NCBI GenBank assembly: GCA_048393055.1
Contig: DBFJJS010000007.1
Span: forward strand, 1-42,896
DNA: 42,896 nt
DNA from: Faeciplasma sp048393055
GTDB taxonomy: Bacteria; Bacillota; Clostridia; Oscillospirales; Ruminococcaceae
Direction: 5' to 3'
Part shown: piece after piece, positions 6,710-15,225 of the stretch
Numbering within the stretch: position 1 is the first letter of the stretch
Layout of the letters: every line of letters starts with the position of its first letter
Made by a program: the position numbers and the translations under genes
The notes under the pieces: model-generated
Told to the model about the DNA's origin: nothing
What the model saw: the letters and a program-made list of their open reading frames with translations, nothing else
Databases searched by the model: none

Positions 6710-8950
6710 TTAGAACGTAATCTGCTCTGGGTCCTCTATTCCCTTGGCAAACGGTCCCGCCGCCGGAAGCGTCTTTACACGGAACCTTGAAAGCTCGTCC
6801 GCCTTTTCCTTAGTCAATATATGCGCGGATTCTACTTCGGACTTTGCCTTCAGCGTCATTGCCTGGACTCCAACGGTGTCCCTTGATGCCTTTGGAAGTA
6901 TCATTCCGGTGTTGAATACTATCGCCCTTCCGTTTGTAGAACGGAGCATTACCTCTTCCCCTTCTCCGACATCGAGTATCTGCACCAGACCGGATTTGCC
7001 GGAATAGGCTTTACTCAGCATTTTTCGGTTCGTCTTTGTTTGGTAGGAGCTCAGCGGCACCTTTGCCGCCTTGCCGTTTTTGTAGACAAAAAGCAAACAG
7101 CCGCTGTAATCTACGGTCACAACCATTCCGATCACATTCTCTCCCTCCTCAAACTTTAATGCAACCGGGATGAAATCGCCGAGCTGTCCGGCTTTTGTGT
7201 CCTCAAACTGGGAAGCCTTTGCCTTATACACATTTTCCTTATCAGTAAAGAACAGTATATCAGCATGGTTAGTAGAATCTATCTCCTGATAAATGACGTC
7301 GTTTTCCTTTAGCTTCTGCTTTGACGACATTCTCAGCGACTGCGAAGTTATCTTTTTAAAATAGCCTTCTTTAGTAAGCACCAGTCTGCATTGATAATCA
7401 GGAGTCTGCTTTACAATTTTCTCAGACGGCTCGTCATCCACATAAATTATTTCAGTCCTTCTCGGCTGACCATACTTCCTGGCGACGTTTTTAAGCTCGT
7501 CTATTATAATGAGCTTTATCTTTCGCTCACTGCCAAGAACGTCGCGCATTTCGGCGATATCGTTTTTAAGCTGCTCTATATCCGCAATCCTCTTGAGAAT
7601 AAACTCGCGGTTTAAGTGCCGAAGCTTTATCTCAGCCACATATTCCGCCTGGATTTCATCTATTCCGAAGCCAATCATAAGGTTTGGAACAACGTCTGCT
7701 TCCTCATCCGTCTCCCTGACGATTTTTATTGCCTTGTCGATATCCAAAAGAATCTTTTCAAGACCCTCGAGCAGGTGAAGCCTCTCCTCTTTTTTGCTAA
7801 GCTCAAATTTGACTCTGCGTTTCACGCAGCCCACCCTGAAGTCTATCCACTCTCTTATAATGGCGTTTACCCCAAGCACCTTGGGATATCCGTGGACGAG
7901 GATATTAAAATTAGCTGAAAAGCTGTCCTGAAGAGGGGTGAGCTGATAAAGCTTACGCATAAGCGCGTCCGGATCGACTCCCCTCTTAAGATCTATCGCT
8001 ATCTTAAGTCCGCTGAGGTCCGTCTCATCGCGGATATACGCCACCTCCTTCATGCCGTTCTTCGCAAGCTCTACCACCTTTTCTATTATAGCTTCAACTG
8101 TGGTGGTCGGAGGTATCTGCGTTATTTCAATGCAGTTGGCTTCCTTATCATAGCTGTATTTTGCCCTTATTTTGACCGAGCCTCTGCCTGTGTCAAATAT
8201 CTGCCTGAGCTTGTCCGCGTCGTAGATCATATATCCGCCGCCCGGGAAATCGGGACCGTTCATTACCTGCATGGCGTCAAAATCGGAGTCGCGTATTATT
8301 GAAATCGTCGCCTCGCAAAGCTCTGCAAGGTTAAAAGGGCATATGGCGCTCGCCATGGATACGCCTATTCCGACGTTTGAGTTTACAAGTATTGTCGGGA
8401 ATGTGACGGGAAGCAGCTCAGGCTCCATCATTTTATTATCGTAATTGGGAACGAAGTTGACGGTGTCCTTGTCGATATCGCAGAACAGCTCGTTGCAGAT
8501 GCTGTCAAGCTTCGCCTCCGTATATCTTGAGGCGGCATAAGCCATATCGCTGGAATAAGCCTTTCCGAAATTTCCCTTTGAGTCGATGTATGGGTGCAGA
8601 AGCGCCTCGTTTCCCCTCGTGAGCCTTACCATGGTTTCGTATATGGCCTGGTCTCCGTGAGGGTTTAGCTTCATCGTCTGACCAACTATGTTTGCGGACT
8701 TTGTCCTCGGTCCGGTCAGAAGCCCCATATCGTACATGGTGTAGAGCAGCTTTCGGTGCGAGGGCTTAAAGCCGTCTATTTCCGGAAACGCCCTTGAAAC
8801 TATGACGCTCATAGCGTACGGCATGTAGTTTTTTTCAAGCGTTACGGTTATAGGCTCGTCTATCACCGTGCCGGCGCCGTTGATATACGCGTCGGACTGA
8901 AGCCTTGCGGGCTTTTTAGGCTTTTCATCGCCGCTTTTTTTTCTTGCCAT
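6710..8950 (-). CDS. parC: Type IIA DNA topoisomerase subunit A (ParC/GyrA-like)
   Basis: Breakage-reunion subunit of a type IIA topoisomerase, 746 residues. The catalytic tyrosine is Tyr143 in AASRYTEAK and the upstream winged-helix region reads LNPHGDQAIYETMVRL. At the position equivalent to E. coli GyrA Ser83 there is a Gln, with Glu four residues on; the usual YHPHGD is replaced by LNPHGD. A tower/coiled-coil follows (about 380-480), then a C-terminal repeat domain from about 515 without an obvious GyrA box (QRRGGKG). Shortness and lack of the box suggest a topo IV-like enzyme rather than gyrase. It starts 12 bp after the B-subunit gene. ParC is the more likely name, but this may be a lineage-specific second enzyme. 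Confidence 0.9.
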   Translation of the reverse strand: MARKKSGDEKPKKPARLQSDAYINGAGTVIDEPITVTLEKNYMPYAMSVIVSRAFPEIDGFKPSHRKLLYTMYDMGLLTGPRTKSANIVGQTMKLNPHGDQAIYETMVRLTRGNEALLHPYIDSKGNFGKAYSSDMAYAASRYTEAKLDSICNELFCDIDKDTVNFVPNYDNKMMEPELLPVTFPTILVNSNVGIGVSMASAICPFNLAELCEATISIIRDSDFDAMQVMNGPDFPGGGYMIYDADKLRQIFDTGRGSVKIRAKYSYDKEANCIEITQIPPTTTVEAIIEKVVELAKNGMKEVAYIRDETDLSGLKIAIDLKRGVDPDALMRKLYQLTPLQDSFSANFNILVHGYPKVLGVNAIIREWIDFRVGCVKRRVKFELSKKEERLHLLEGLEKILLDIDKAIKIVRETDEEADVVPNLMIGFGIDEIQAEYVAEIKLRHLNREFILKRIADIEQLKNDIAEMRDVLGSERKIKLIIIDELKNVARKYGQPRRTEIIYVDDEPSEKIVKQTPDYQCRLVLTKEGYFKKITSQSLRMSSKQKLKENDVIYQEIDSTNHADILFFTDKENVYKAKASQFEDTKAGQLGDFIPVALKFEEGENVIGMVVTVDYSGCLLFVYKNGKAAKVPLSSYQTKTNRKMLSKAYSGKSGLVQILDVGEGEEVMLRSTNGRAIVFNTGMILPKASRDTVGVQAMTLKAKSEVESAHILTKEKADELSRFRVKTLPAAGPFAKGIEDPEQITF

Positions 8951-8962
8951 AGTCTCGCCTCC

Positions 8963-10945
8963 TTAACTTATGTCCGCCATGTCGAGATAGTCGTGACCGT
9001 TGTTGTTGATAAACTCCTTGCGCGCGCTGAGATTGTCGCCAAGGAGCATGTCAAACATAAACTTTGTATGCTCGGCATCCTCCGGCACGACCTGGATAAG
9101 CCGCCTAGTCTGGGGGTTCATCGTGGTAAGCGACATCATGTCAGGCTCGTTTTCTCCGAGCCCCTTTGAGCGCTGGATAGTAAACTTTTTGTCGCCTATA
9201 AGCTTCATTATCTCGCCCCGCTCCGCCTCGTCATAGGCAAAATAGGTCTTATCCTTTGTGTTTATCTCATAGAGCGGCGACTCCGCAATATATACGTATC
9301 CCTTTTCTATAAGAGTCGGAGCAAGGGTATACAGCATGGTGAGTATAAGAGTTCTTATCTGAAAGCCGTCGTAATCGGCATCTGTGCATATTATTACCTT
9401 ATTCCACCTCAGCGCGTTCAGGTTAAAGGACGACAAATCCTTGTTCTTGGAGCTTTTCACCTCTACCCCGCAGCCCAAAACCTTCATAAGGTCCGTTATT
9501 ATCTCGCTTTCAAAAATCTTGTTGTAGCTTGCCTTGAGACAGTTGAGTATCTTTCCTCTTACCGGTATCACCGCCTGAAACTCGGCGTCTCTTGCAAGCT
9601 TTACAGAGCCTAACGCGGAATCTCCCTCAACGATGTAAAGCTCCCTCCTTGAAACGTCCTTTGAACGGCAATCGACAAACTTTTTAACCATATTCGCCAT
9701 ATCAAGCTTCTCGGCGTAGAGCTTTTTGGTGTTTACCCTTGTTTTCTCCGCGTTTTCCCGCGACCGCTTATTAATAAGAACCTGATCGCATATCCTGTTT
9801 GCATCGTCCGGGTTCTCTATGAAATATACCTCGAGCTGATGCTTTAGAAAATCTACTGCGGCTTCATAAATAAATTTATTGTTTATAGCCTTTTTGGTCT
9901 GGTTTTCATATGAGGTCTGCGTGGAAAACGAACTCGATACCATTACAAGGCAGTCCTCTATGTCCACAAACTGTATCTTTGCTTCATTTTTAAGGTATTT
10001 ATTGTTTGAACGCATATAGCTGTCCAAAAAGGAAGTGAACGCCTGCCTTACTGCTTTTTCCGTAGAACCGCCGTACTCCAGAAAGCTCGAGTTGTGGTAA
10101 TACTCGCAGAGCTTGACCGTCTTTGAAAACGCGAACGCAAAGTTGAACTTTACCTTGTACTCGTTCATGTCCTCGCGGTCCTTGCCCTTGCGGTCGGCAG
10201 TCCAAAGCCTTGGCTGGGTAAGAGCGTTGTCGCCTAAAATTTCGGTGACATAGTCGAGTATGCCGTTTTCATAGTAGTATTCGGATTTTTCAAAGCTTCC
10301 GTCCTGATTCTGATAATTTAAAATAAAATGTATGCCCGGGTTGACTATCGCCTGCTTTTTAAGCGTATCGCTAAAATACTCCCGGTCTATGGATATGTCG
10401 GTAAACACCTCAAGATCAGGCTTCCATCTGGTTTTTGTGCCGGTCTGACGGCGTTTAGTCTCCTCCTTGTGCAGCCCTCCTATATTCTCGCCCTTTTCAA
10501 AGTGCAGTCTGTACAAATACCCGTCGCGGCATACCTCAACGTCCATGTACTCCGAAGAATACTGGGTGGCACAGGCGCCGAGTCCGTTAAGTCCTAAGGA
10601 ATACTCATAATTCTCACCTGAAACGTTGTTGTATTTTCCTCCGGCGTAAAGCTCGCAGTAAACAAGCTCCCAGTTATAACGGTTCTCCGCTTTATTAAAG
10701 TCTACAGGGCAGCCGCGCCCCATGTCCTCCACTTCTATGGACATGTCGTTGTAATATGTTACGGTTATCCTGTTTCCGTAGCCTTCTCTGGCTTCGTCTA
10801 TCGAATTTGAAATTATCTCAAATACAGAATGCTTGCAGCCGTCCAGCCCGTCAGAGCCGAAAATAACGGCGGGACGCTTTCTGACTCTGTCCGCTCCTTT
10901 TAACGAACGTATCGCTTCATTGCCGTACTCATTTTTTGCAGCCAT
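8963..10945 (-). CDS. parE: Type IIA DNA topoisomerase subunit B (ParE/GyrB-like)
   Basis: ATPase/Toprim subunit, 660 residues from the ATG at 10943-10945, which has AGGAAAGGAT upstream; a longer in-frame N-terminus without such a site is less likely. The GHKL ATPase shows E43 and N47 in EIISNSIDEA, DMGRGCP and GLNGLGA. The QTK loop is QTKKAINN. The Toprim part shows YIVEGDSALG and TDADYDG, and the QRSKGLGE motif follows near the C-terminus. Several usually strict sequences are altered (GDSALG for GDSAGG, TDADYDG for TDADVDG), as in its partner, which points to a divergent paralogue of gyrase. It forms an operon with the A subunit. Confidence 0.92.
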   Translation of the reverse strand: MAAKNEYGNEAIRSLKGADRVRKRPAVIFGSDGLDGCKHSVFEIISNSIDEAREGYGNRITVTYYNDMSIEVEDMGRGCPVDFNKAENRYNWELVYCELYAGGKYNNVSGENYEYSLGLNGLGACATQYSSEYMDVEVCRDGYLYRLHFEKGENIGGLHKEETKRRQTGTKTRWKPDLEVFTDISIDREYFSDTLKKQAIVNPGIHFILNYQNQDGSFEKSEYYYENGILDYVTEILGDNALTQPRLWTADRKGKDREDMNEYKVKFNFAFAFSKTVKLCEYYHNSSFLEYGGSTEKAVRQAFTSFLDSYMRSNNKYLKNEAKIQFVDIEDCLVMVSSSFSTQTSYENQTKKAINNKFIYEAAVDFLKHQLEVYFIENPDDANRICDQVLINKRSRENAEKTRVNTKKLYAEKLDMANMVKKFVDCRSKDVSRRELYIVEGDSALGSVKLARDAEFQAVIPVRGKILNCLKASYNKIFESEIITDLMKVLGCGVEVKSSKNKDLSSFNLNALRWNKVIICTDADYDGFQIRTLILTMLYTLAPTLIEKGYVYIAESPLYEINTKDKTYFAYDEAERGEIMKLIGDKKFTIQRSKGLGENEPDMMSLTTMNPQTRRLIQVVPEDAEHTKFMFDMLLGDNLSARKEFINNNGHDYLDMADIS

Positions 10946-10983
10946 ATCTATATCCTTTCCTTTAAATAAACACAACATATATA

Positions 10984-11012
10984 AGTTTATCACAATATTT
11001 TCTCGACTTCAA
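10984..11012 (-). promoter_or_regulatory. Sigma-A promoter of the parE-parC operon
   Basis: Minus strand: -35 TTGAAG (11007-11012), 17-bp spacer, -10 TAAACT (10984-10989), about 40 bp before the parE start. Confidence 0.65.
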
Positions 11013-11095
11013 GCAACGCAGGACAAAAAATGCTTTTTGCTGGTATACAAGCCCCGCATAAAAAATAAAATACCTTAGGACAACATTAAAAGGGG

Positions 11096-12790
11096 TTGGT
11101 AACGACGAAAAAGCAAAGCGTCCTGTTCGGTTCTTTTCTTCTGATGGTGTCGGTGCTTGTCTCAAAGGCTGCCGGACTGCTTCTTAAAATCCCGCTGGCA
11201 AACCTCCTGGGCGGAACCGGCATGGGATATTATTCAAGCGCATACGCCGTCTTTATGCCTATATACGCACTTTGCGCGGCAAGTCTTCCTCCGGCTATAG
11301 CTCAAATCGTGTCTGAAAACTCCGCCTACCAACGATACGACAGGATATGGCTCACAAAGCGCACCGCTCTCATCTTTTTCAGCATCGTAAGCCTTGTGTT
11401 TACCGCGATACCGCTTTTGTTCTCGGACTTTATAGCCACAAGGATAATAGGAAACCCTGAGGCGAGGCTGTCAGTAATGGCTATATCGCCATGCATATTC
11501 TTAGGGACGGTGACCTCCGTCTACCGAGGCTACTACGAGGGCATGAAAAACATGACCCCCACGGCTGTTTCTCAAATGGCGGACTCGATTGTAAAGCTCA
11601 TATCCGGTCTGGGGCTTGCATATCTTACAAAAAAATATGCCGACGGTCTTTATAACAGCGGCATGCCGGTTTTCGGGCAGGTGTGCGTAAACGAATACGA
11701 GGCGTCTGCCGCCGCGCTTCCGTATATATCCGCGGCAGCGGTAGTGGGAACGGTGCTCGCGGACCTAGCCGGACTTATGTACCTTATGATCAGAACAAAG
11801 ATCTGCGGCGACGGTCTCCCTGCGCAGTGCGTAAAATCAGACTGCAATTCATCTCAGATACTCAAGCGTCTTTTGAGCATGATAGCGCCTATCGCGTTTG
11901 CATCTGTGGTTTCAAGCCTTATAAACACCATAGATCTTTCTACAATCATTTTAGGCATAAAACTCTCTTTAAGACATCATCCGGAACTGTACGCCGAGAA
12001 ATATTCACAGATTATATCGAGCGGCGTTAAAATGTCGGAGCTGCCGAACTTTTTATACGGCTCATTCACGGGTCTGTCCATGGCGGTATTCACGCTTGCA
12101 CCCTCAATCTGCGCTGTATTCGGCAAGAGCGCATTCCCCACTATTTCAGAAAACCACGCAATAGAAAACCGTCAGGCAGTTTCAAAAGAAATACGGCGCG
12201 CCGTCTGTGCCTGCGCATACGTTTCAATTCCCGCGGGTCTGGGACTTGCACTTTTTTCCAAACCAGTTTTACAGCTTCTGTTTTCCACAAGATACGCGGA
12301 AATCTCGGTGGCGTGGCAGCCGCTTGCAGTTTTGTCGCTCGGCACGGCGTTTTTAGCAATCTCCTCCGCCGCATATTCAATGCTTCAGGCTATAGGACGT
12401 ACCGACCTGCCGGTCAAGATAACAATAGCGGGCGCGTTTGTGAAGCTTATACTCAACACACTGCTTATACCGCTTAAGCAGTCGGGGCTTATCGGCGCTT
12501 CTGTAGCGACAGTGGCAAGCTATCTTGTGATGTGCATATGGTCGGTAGCTGCGCTTTACCGTCTTACCGGTACAAAAACAAAGATTGTCTATTCCGCTGT
12601 CATACCCTTTGTCTGCTCAGCAATAAGCTGCGTGAGCGCTGCGTTTATTTATAATTACCTGATAGACAGAGTCGCAAACATAGTTTCTATCGGTATTTCT
12701 GTGTCATTTGCTGTGATATCCTACATATTATTTGCCGTTCTCTTAGACATATCAACCAAAAATAAGATATCGGCTCAAATTTTCGGCTGA
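11096..12790 (+). CDS. MOP-superfamily lipid flippase, YabM/SpoVB-like
   Basis: Polytopic membrane protein of 564 residues with about 14 predicted helices, of the polysaccharide-biosynthesis/SpoVB/MurJ group that flips lipid-linked cell-wall precursors. The N-terminus (SFLLMVSVLVSKAAGLLLKI, then LGGTGMGYYSSAY) is characteristic of this family. The start is a TTG at 11096 directly after AAAAGGGG; an in-frame stop lies just upstream, so no longer start exists. The order flippase - HU - RqcP parallels the B. subtilis yabM-yabN-yabO region, which supports a YabM/SpoVB assignment. The exact substrate (spore cortex or vegetative lipid II) cannot be read from sequence. Confidence 0.87.
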   Translation: MVTTKKQSVLFGSFLLMVSVLVSKAAGLLLKIPLANLLGGTGMGYYSSAYAVFMPIYALCAASLPPAIAQIVSENSAYQRYDRIWLTKRTALIFFSIVSLVFTAIPLLFSDFIATRIIGNPEARLSVMAISPCIFLGTVTSVYRGYYEGMKNMTPTAVSQMADSIVKLISGLGLAYLTKKYADGLYNSGMPVFGQVCVNEYEASAAALPYISAAAVVGTVLADLAGLMYLMIRTKICGDGLPAQCVKSDCNSSQILKRLLSMIAPIAFASVVSSLINTIDLSTIILGIKLSLRHHPELYAEKYSQIISSGVKMSELPNFLYGSFTGLSMAVFTLAPSICAVFGKSAFPTISENHAIENRQAVSKEIRRAVCACAYVSIPAGLGLALFSKPVLQLLFSTRYAEISVAWQPLAVLSLGTAFLAISSAAYSMLQAIGRTDLPVKITIAGAFVKLILNTLLIPLKQSGLIGASVATVASYLVMCIWSVAALYRLTGTKTKIVYSAVIPFVCSAISCVSAAFIYNYLIDRVANIVSIGISVSFAVISYILFAVLLDISTKNKISAQIFG

Positions 12791-12837
12791 TGGGCTTGCA
12801 TTTTTGACAGAACAAGTATAGAATATATTCGTGTTAT

Positions 12838-12870
12838 CGGCTTGCAAACGAGGCATGCAGCCGTTTTTTG
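12838..12870 (+). terminator. Terminator after the flippase, in the HU leader
   Basis: Hairpin cggcttgca (12838-12846) / tgcagccg (12856-12863) with one bulged base, then T6. It lies 22 bp before the HU ribosome-binding site. Upstream at 12804-12809 is TTGACA with a TATATT only 14 bp on, a poor promoter, so this may be a plain terminator or an attenuator for hup. Confidence 0.65.
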
Positions 12871-12905
12871 GATTAACGCAAATTATATTACGGAGGATAA
12901 CCCAG

Positions 12906-13181
12906 ATGACAAAAGTAGAACTGGTAAACGGCATCGCTCAGAAATGCGATTGCTCAAAGAAGGATGCAGAAAAAGCTCTTAACGCTGTAATAGAATCTAT
13001 TACAGAAGCTCTTACAGCAGGCGAGAAGGTAAGCCTTATCGGCTTTGGAACCTTCGACGTAAGATTCCGCTCGGCTAAGGAAGGCGTAAACCCCAGGACC
13101 GGCGAAAAGATTGCTATCGAGGCAAGAAAGGTTCCTGTATTTAAAGCAGGAAAGGCTCTTAAGGATTCTGTAGCTAAGTAA
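12906..13181 (+). CDS. hup: HU-family nucleoid protein
   Basis: Histone-like DNA-binding protein of 91 residues, a normal HU length. Visible are the N-terminal dimerisation helices (MTKVELVNGIA), the IGFGTFDVRFR strand, the DNA-intercalating arm with NPRTGEKIAI (the Pro that bends DNA), and the C-terminal FKAGKALKDSV helix. The ATG at 12906 has GGAGG eight bases upstream; an upstream in-frame extension adds a non-homologous leader and is rejected. It lies between the flippase and rqcP, and is separated from rqcP by a hairpin, so hup mRNA is probably made in excess. Confidence 0.97.
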   Translation: MTKVELVNGIAQKCDCSKKDAEKALNAVIESITEALTAGEKVSLIGFGTFDVRFRSAKEGVNPRTGEKIAIEARKVPVFKAGKALKDSVAK

Positions 13182-13190
13182 TTGCTTTTT

Positions 13191-13227
13191 CAAAACCGGT
13201 CGGGCTAAATAAACCCTGCCGGTTTTG
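13191..13227 (+). terminator. Hairpin terminator after hup
   Basis: Arms caaaaccgg / ccggttttg plus inner cggg/ccct pairing. The T-run is partly inside the arm, so termination may be incomplete and let rqcP be read. Confidence 0.6.
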
Positions 13228-13284
13228 CAATATACCGCCTGCTTTTAGACCTTAGCAAAACATAATGAAAGGACGAAGCTTATA

Positions 13285-13527
13285 ATGCGGCTTGATAAGT
13301 ACTTAAAGGTGACCCGCCTTATAAAGCGCAGGACGGTTGCAAACGAGGCCTGCGACGCGGGAAGGATATTTGTAAACGATAAGCCTGCGCGCGCGTCATA
13401 CGACGTTAAGGTCGGCGACATAATTGAAATAAGACTTTCGCAGACTCCGCTTAAAGCCAGGGTTCTGTCGGTATCTGAGTATGCAACAAAAGAAACTGCC
13501 TCCCAGCAGTATGAGATAATTTCATAA
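13285..13527 (+). CDS. rqcP: S4-domain ribosome quality-control protein RqcP
   Basis: An 80-residue S4 RNA-binding protein (YabO/Hsp15-like). The S4 fold is read from MRLDKYLKVTRLIKRRTVAN to GRIFVNDKPA, with VKVGDIIEIRL following. In B. subtilis RqcP binds the 50S subunit with RqcH and supports Ala-tailing of stalled nascent chains. The ATG follows AAAGGACG. The HU-RqcP order is common in Clostridia. Confidence 0.93.
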   Translation: MRLDKYLKVTRLIKRRTVANEACDAGRIFVNDKPARASYDVKVGDIIEIRLSQTPLKARVLSVSEYATKETASQQYEIIS

Positions 13528-13550
13528 AAGCACTATCGGCATAAAACAGT

Positions 13551-13588
13551 CAAGCCCTCCCCTGTGTTTCAAGGGGAAGGCTTGTTTT
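13551..13588. terminator. Bidirectional terminator between rqcP and the deacetylase
   Basis: Arms caagcc..cccct / agggg..ggcttg with an 8-base loop and TTTT on the plus side. The convergent deacetylase gene stops at 13590. Confidence 0.8.
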
Positions 13589-13589
13589 A

Positions 13590-14567
13590 TTATTTAAAGG
13601 TATATCCCTCGGCAAGCATAGCGTCGATAAAATCTCCGAGAATTTCAGCATTAGTTTCTGAAACCGAGTGCAGCAGATATATTGCACCTGGATGCGCTCT
13701 CTCTATGAGCTTGTTAAGCGACGATTCCGGGTCGGGCTGATTGTCCGGATCCCAGTCGGCATAGGCAAAGCTCCATAAAACCGTAGTATAGCCCAAATCG
13801 CCTGTTACAGCGAGACTAAGCTCCGAATACTCGCCCTTTGGCGGTCTGAATAAATTCATGCACACGCCGAAATTGGTGAGCATATATTCATGAAGCTCCA
13901 TGATCTCCTCGGTAGCCTCCTCAACGGAAAGCTCCGGCATCGAATAGTGGTGCCACGAATGGCTTCCTATGGTATGACCCTCGTCAATCATTCTTTGAAC
14001 AAGCTCCGGCTGCCTCTCGGCATAATCCTGAACTACAAAGAAGGTGGCTTTTACGCCTTTCTCCTTAAGAGTATCAAGTATCATACCTGTATAGCCGTTT
14101 TCATATCCCTGGTCAAAGGTAAGGGTTATTACCTTTTCCTCTGTTTCATCTATCGCCTTTGCGTTGTATTTTGAATATTCCTCATTAAACCTCAGCGCAC
14201 CTTGCGGACGGTTCAAATCGTCAAAGTGTGTTCCCTGACCGTAACCGTCTCCTTCGGTACTCAGCGTGCTGTAGTCCCAGGACGAGCCTGTTGTTACCGG
14301 CTCTACAACGTCCTCTAAATTTGTGACAGTTTCAGGGCTGTCCCCTATCATACTGTCCGTTGCGCTCGTCTGCGGTATGGTTGTTGACGGCGCCTGCGTT
14401 GTATCCTGGCTTGTTGCTGCAGTGCCGCTGCCGGACGGTGCAGTATCCGACATCGGAAGCTCTGAGCCGTCGCTGTATATACCGTCTTCTAACTTTGTGC
14501 ATCCGCACATGCTGGCGGAAGCTAAAACAGCCGCCATCAAGAATGCACAGGCTTTCAAATGCTTCAT
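13590..14567 (-). CDS. PdaA-like polysaccharide (peptidoglycan) deacetylase lipoprotein
   Basis: NodB-fold deacetylase of 325 residues. The start is the ATG at 14565-14567 with GGAGG upstream. The N-terminus is a lipoprotein signal with MCGC (Cys23 as likely lipidation site), then a Ser/Thr-rich linker to about residue 100. The NodB domain begins at VITLTFDQGYENGYT (about 146-160), followed by GVKATFFV, the metal-binding SHSWHHYS (about 202-209), LFRPPKGEYS, and AIYLLHSV. The GYENGYT signature is typical of PdaA, which makes the N-acetylmuramic acid change that allows muramic-delta-lactam formation in spore cortex. The second Asp of the NodB DD pair is Gln, a position PdaA enzymes also vary. 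A cortex role is inferred. Confidence 0.88.
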   Translation of the reverse strand: MKHLKACAFLMAAVLASASMCGCTKLEDGIYSDGSELPMSDTAPSGSGTAATSQDTTQAPSTTIPQTSATDSMIGDSPETVTNLEDVVEPVTTGSSWDYSTLSTEGDGYGQGTHFDDLNRPQGALRFNEEYSKYNAKAIDETEEKVITLTFDQGYENGYTGMILDTLKEKGVKATFFVVQDYAERQPELVQRMIDEGHTIGSHSWHHYSMPELSVEEATEEIMELHEYMLTNFGVCMNLFRPPKGEYSELSLAVTGDLGYTTVLWSFAYADWDPDNQPDPESSLNKLIERAHPGAIYLLHSVSETNAEILGDFIDAMLAEGYTFK

Positions 14568-14729
14568 AATAGTATTCCTCCGCCGCCGAATCATCGGCCG
14601 ATTAAACGTGAAACCGGAATACCGTTTATTTTTCACGCCTGCAATGGCTTCAGCCGCAGGCGTATTGCTTACGGCGTAAAATCCTCTTGCGAAAATAATA
14701 TATGCAGTCGAATCGAAAATATAAACGGC

Positions 14730-14758
14730 AGTTTATGCTATACGGCTGTTTGCGTCAA
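14730..14758 (-). promoter_or_regulatory. Sigma-A-like promoter of the deacetylase gene
   Basis: Minus strand: -35 TTGACG (14753-14758), 17-bp spacer, -10 TAAACT (14730-14735). The untranslated leader is about 155 bases. The rest of 14568-14834 holds nothing else I recognise. Confidence 0.6.
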
Positions 14759-14834
14759 ACAGCAAACTTTACTGTATAATATTATATCGACTTTTTTCGA
14801 CATTTTCAATTACGGCGCAGTTACAATTAAATTA

Positions 14835-14882
14835 AAAAACAGCTTCCCGATTTCTTTTCACAGAAAGCAGGAAGCCTTTTTT
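14835..14882. terminator. Terminator after ireB
   Basis: Arms agcttcccgatttctttt / agaaagcaggaagc around a short loop, with T6 on both sides (minus side TTTTTT at 14835-14840). Confidence 0.8.
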
Positions 14883-14887
14883 AAATT

Positions 14888-15136
14888 TTATTTTTGATTC
14901 AAATAGCTCTTGACCATTTCCTGAAGAAGCTCGTCTCGGTCTATGTGCCTGACGAGGCTTCTTGCATTATTGTAGGTGGTTATATACGTCGGATCCTCGG
15001 ACAGGATATATCCTACAATCTGGTTGACGGGATTATAGCCCTTTTCAAGAAGCGCCTCATACACAACGGTGAGGGTTTTCTTTATTTCGTCCTTACGATC
15101 CTGCTTTACGGAAAAGGTCACGGTCTGGTCATGCAT
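14888..15136 (-). CDS. IreB-family regulatory phosphoprotein
   Basis: An 82-residue protein of the IreB (UPF0297/YrzL) family. The sequence from TVTFSVKQD to LEKGYNPVNQIVGYILSEDP and TYITTYNNARSLVRHIDRDE is highly typical. In Enterococcus faecalis IreB is a substrate of the Ser/Thr kinase IreK and affects cephalosporin resistance. The start chosen (15134-15136) has AAGGAG eight bases upstream; a TTG six codons earlier overlaps that site. In many Firmicutes it is next to ruvX and a DUF1292 gene. Here those lie together about 24 kb away, so the usual cluster is split. Confidence 0.95.
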   Translation of the reverse strand: MHDQTVTFSVKQDRKDEIKKTLTVVYEALLEKGYNPVNQIVGYILSEDPTYITTYNNARSLVRHIDRDELLQEMVKSYLNQK

Positions 15137-15170
15137 ATAGGTCAACTCCTTCAAATCAGTCTACTTTTAT

Positions 15171-15199
15171 ATTATATCCCCTGTCACAAAAAATAGCAA
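15171..15199 (-). promoter_or_regulatory. Sigma-A promoter of ireB
   Basis: Minus strand: -35 TTGCTA (15194-15199), 17-bp spacer, -10 TATAAT (15171-15176). Confidence 0.8.
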
Positions 15200-15225
15200 G
15201 CGCCCTAATAAACTTTTAAGAAATT

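Noticed and set aside
14559..14897. 112-codon plus-strand frame between deacetylase and ireB
   Set aside because: It crosses the deacetylase promoter and the ireB terminator; composition is noncoding.
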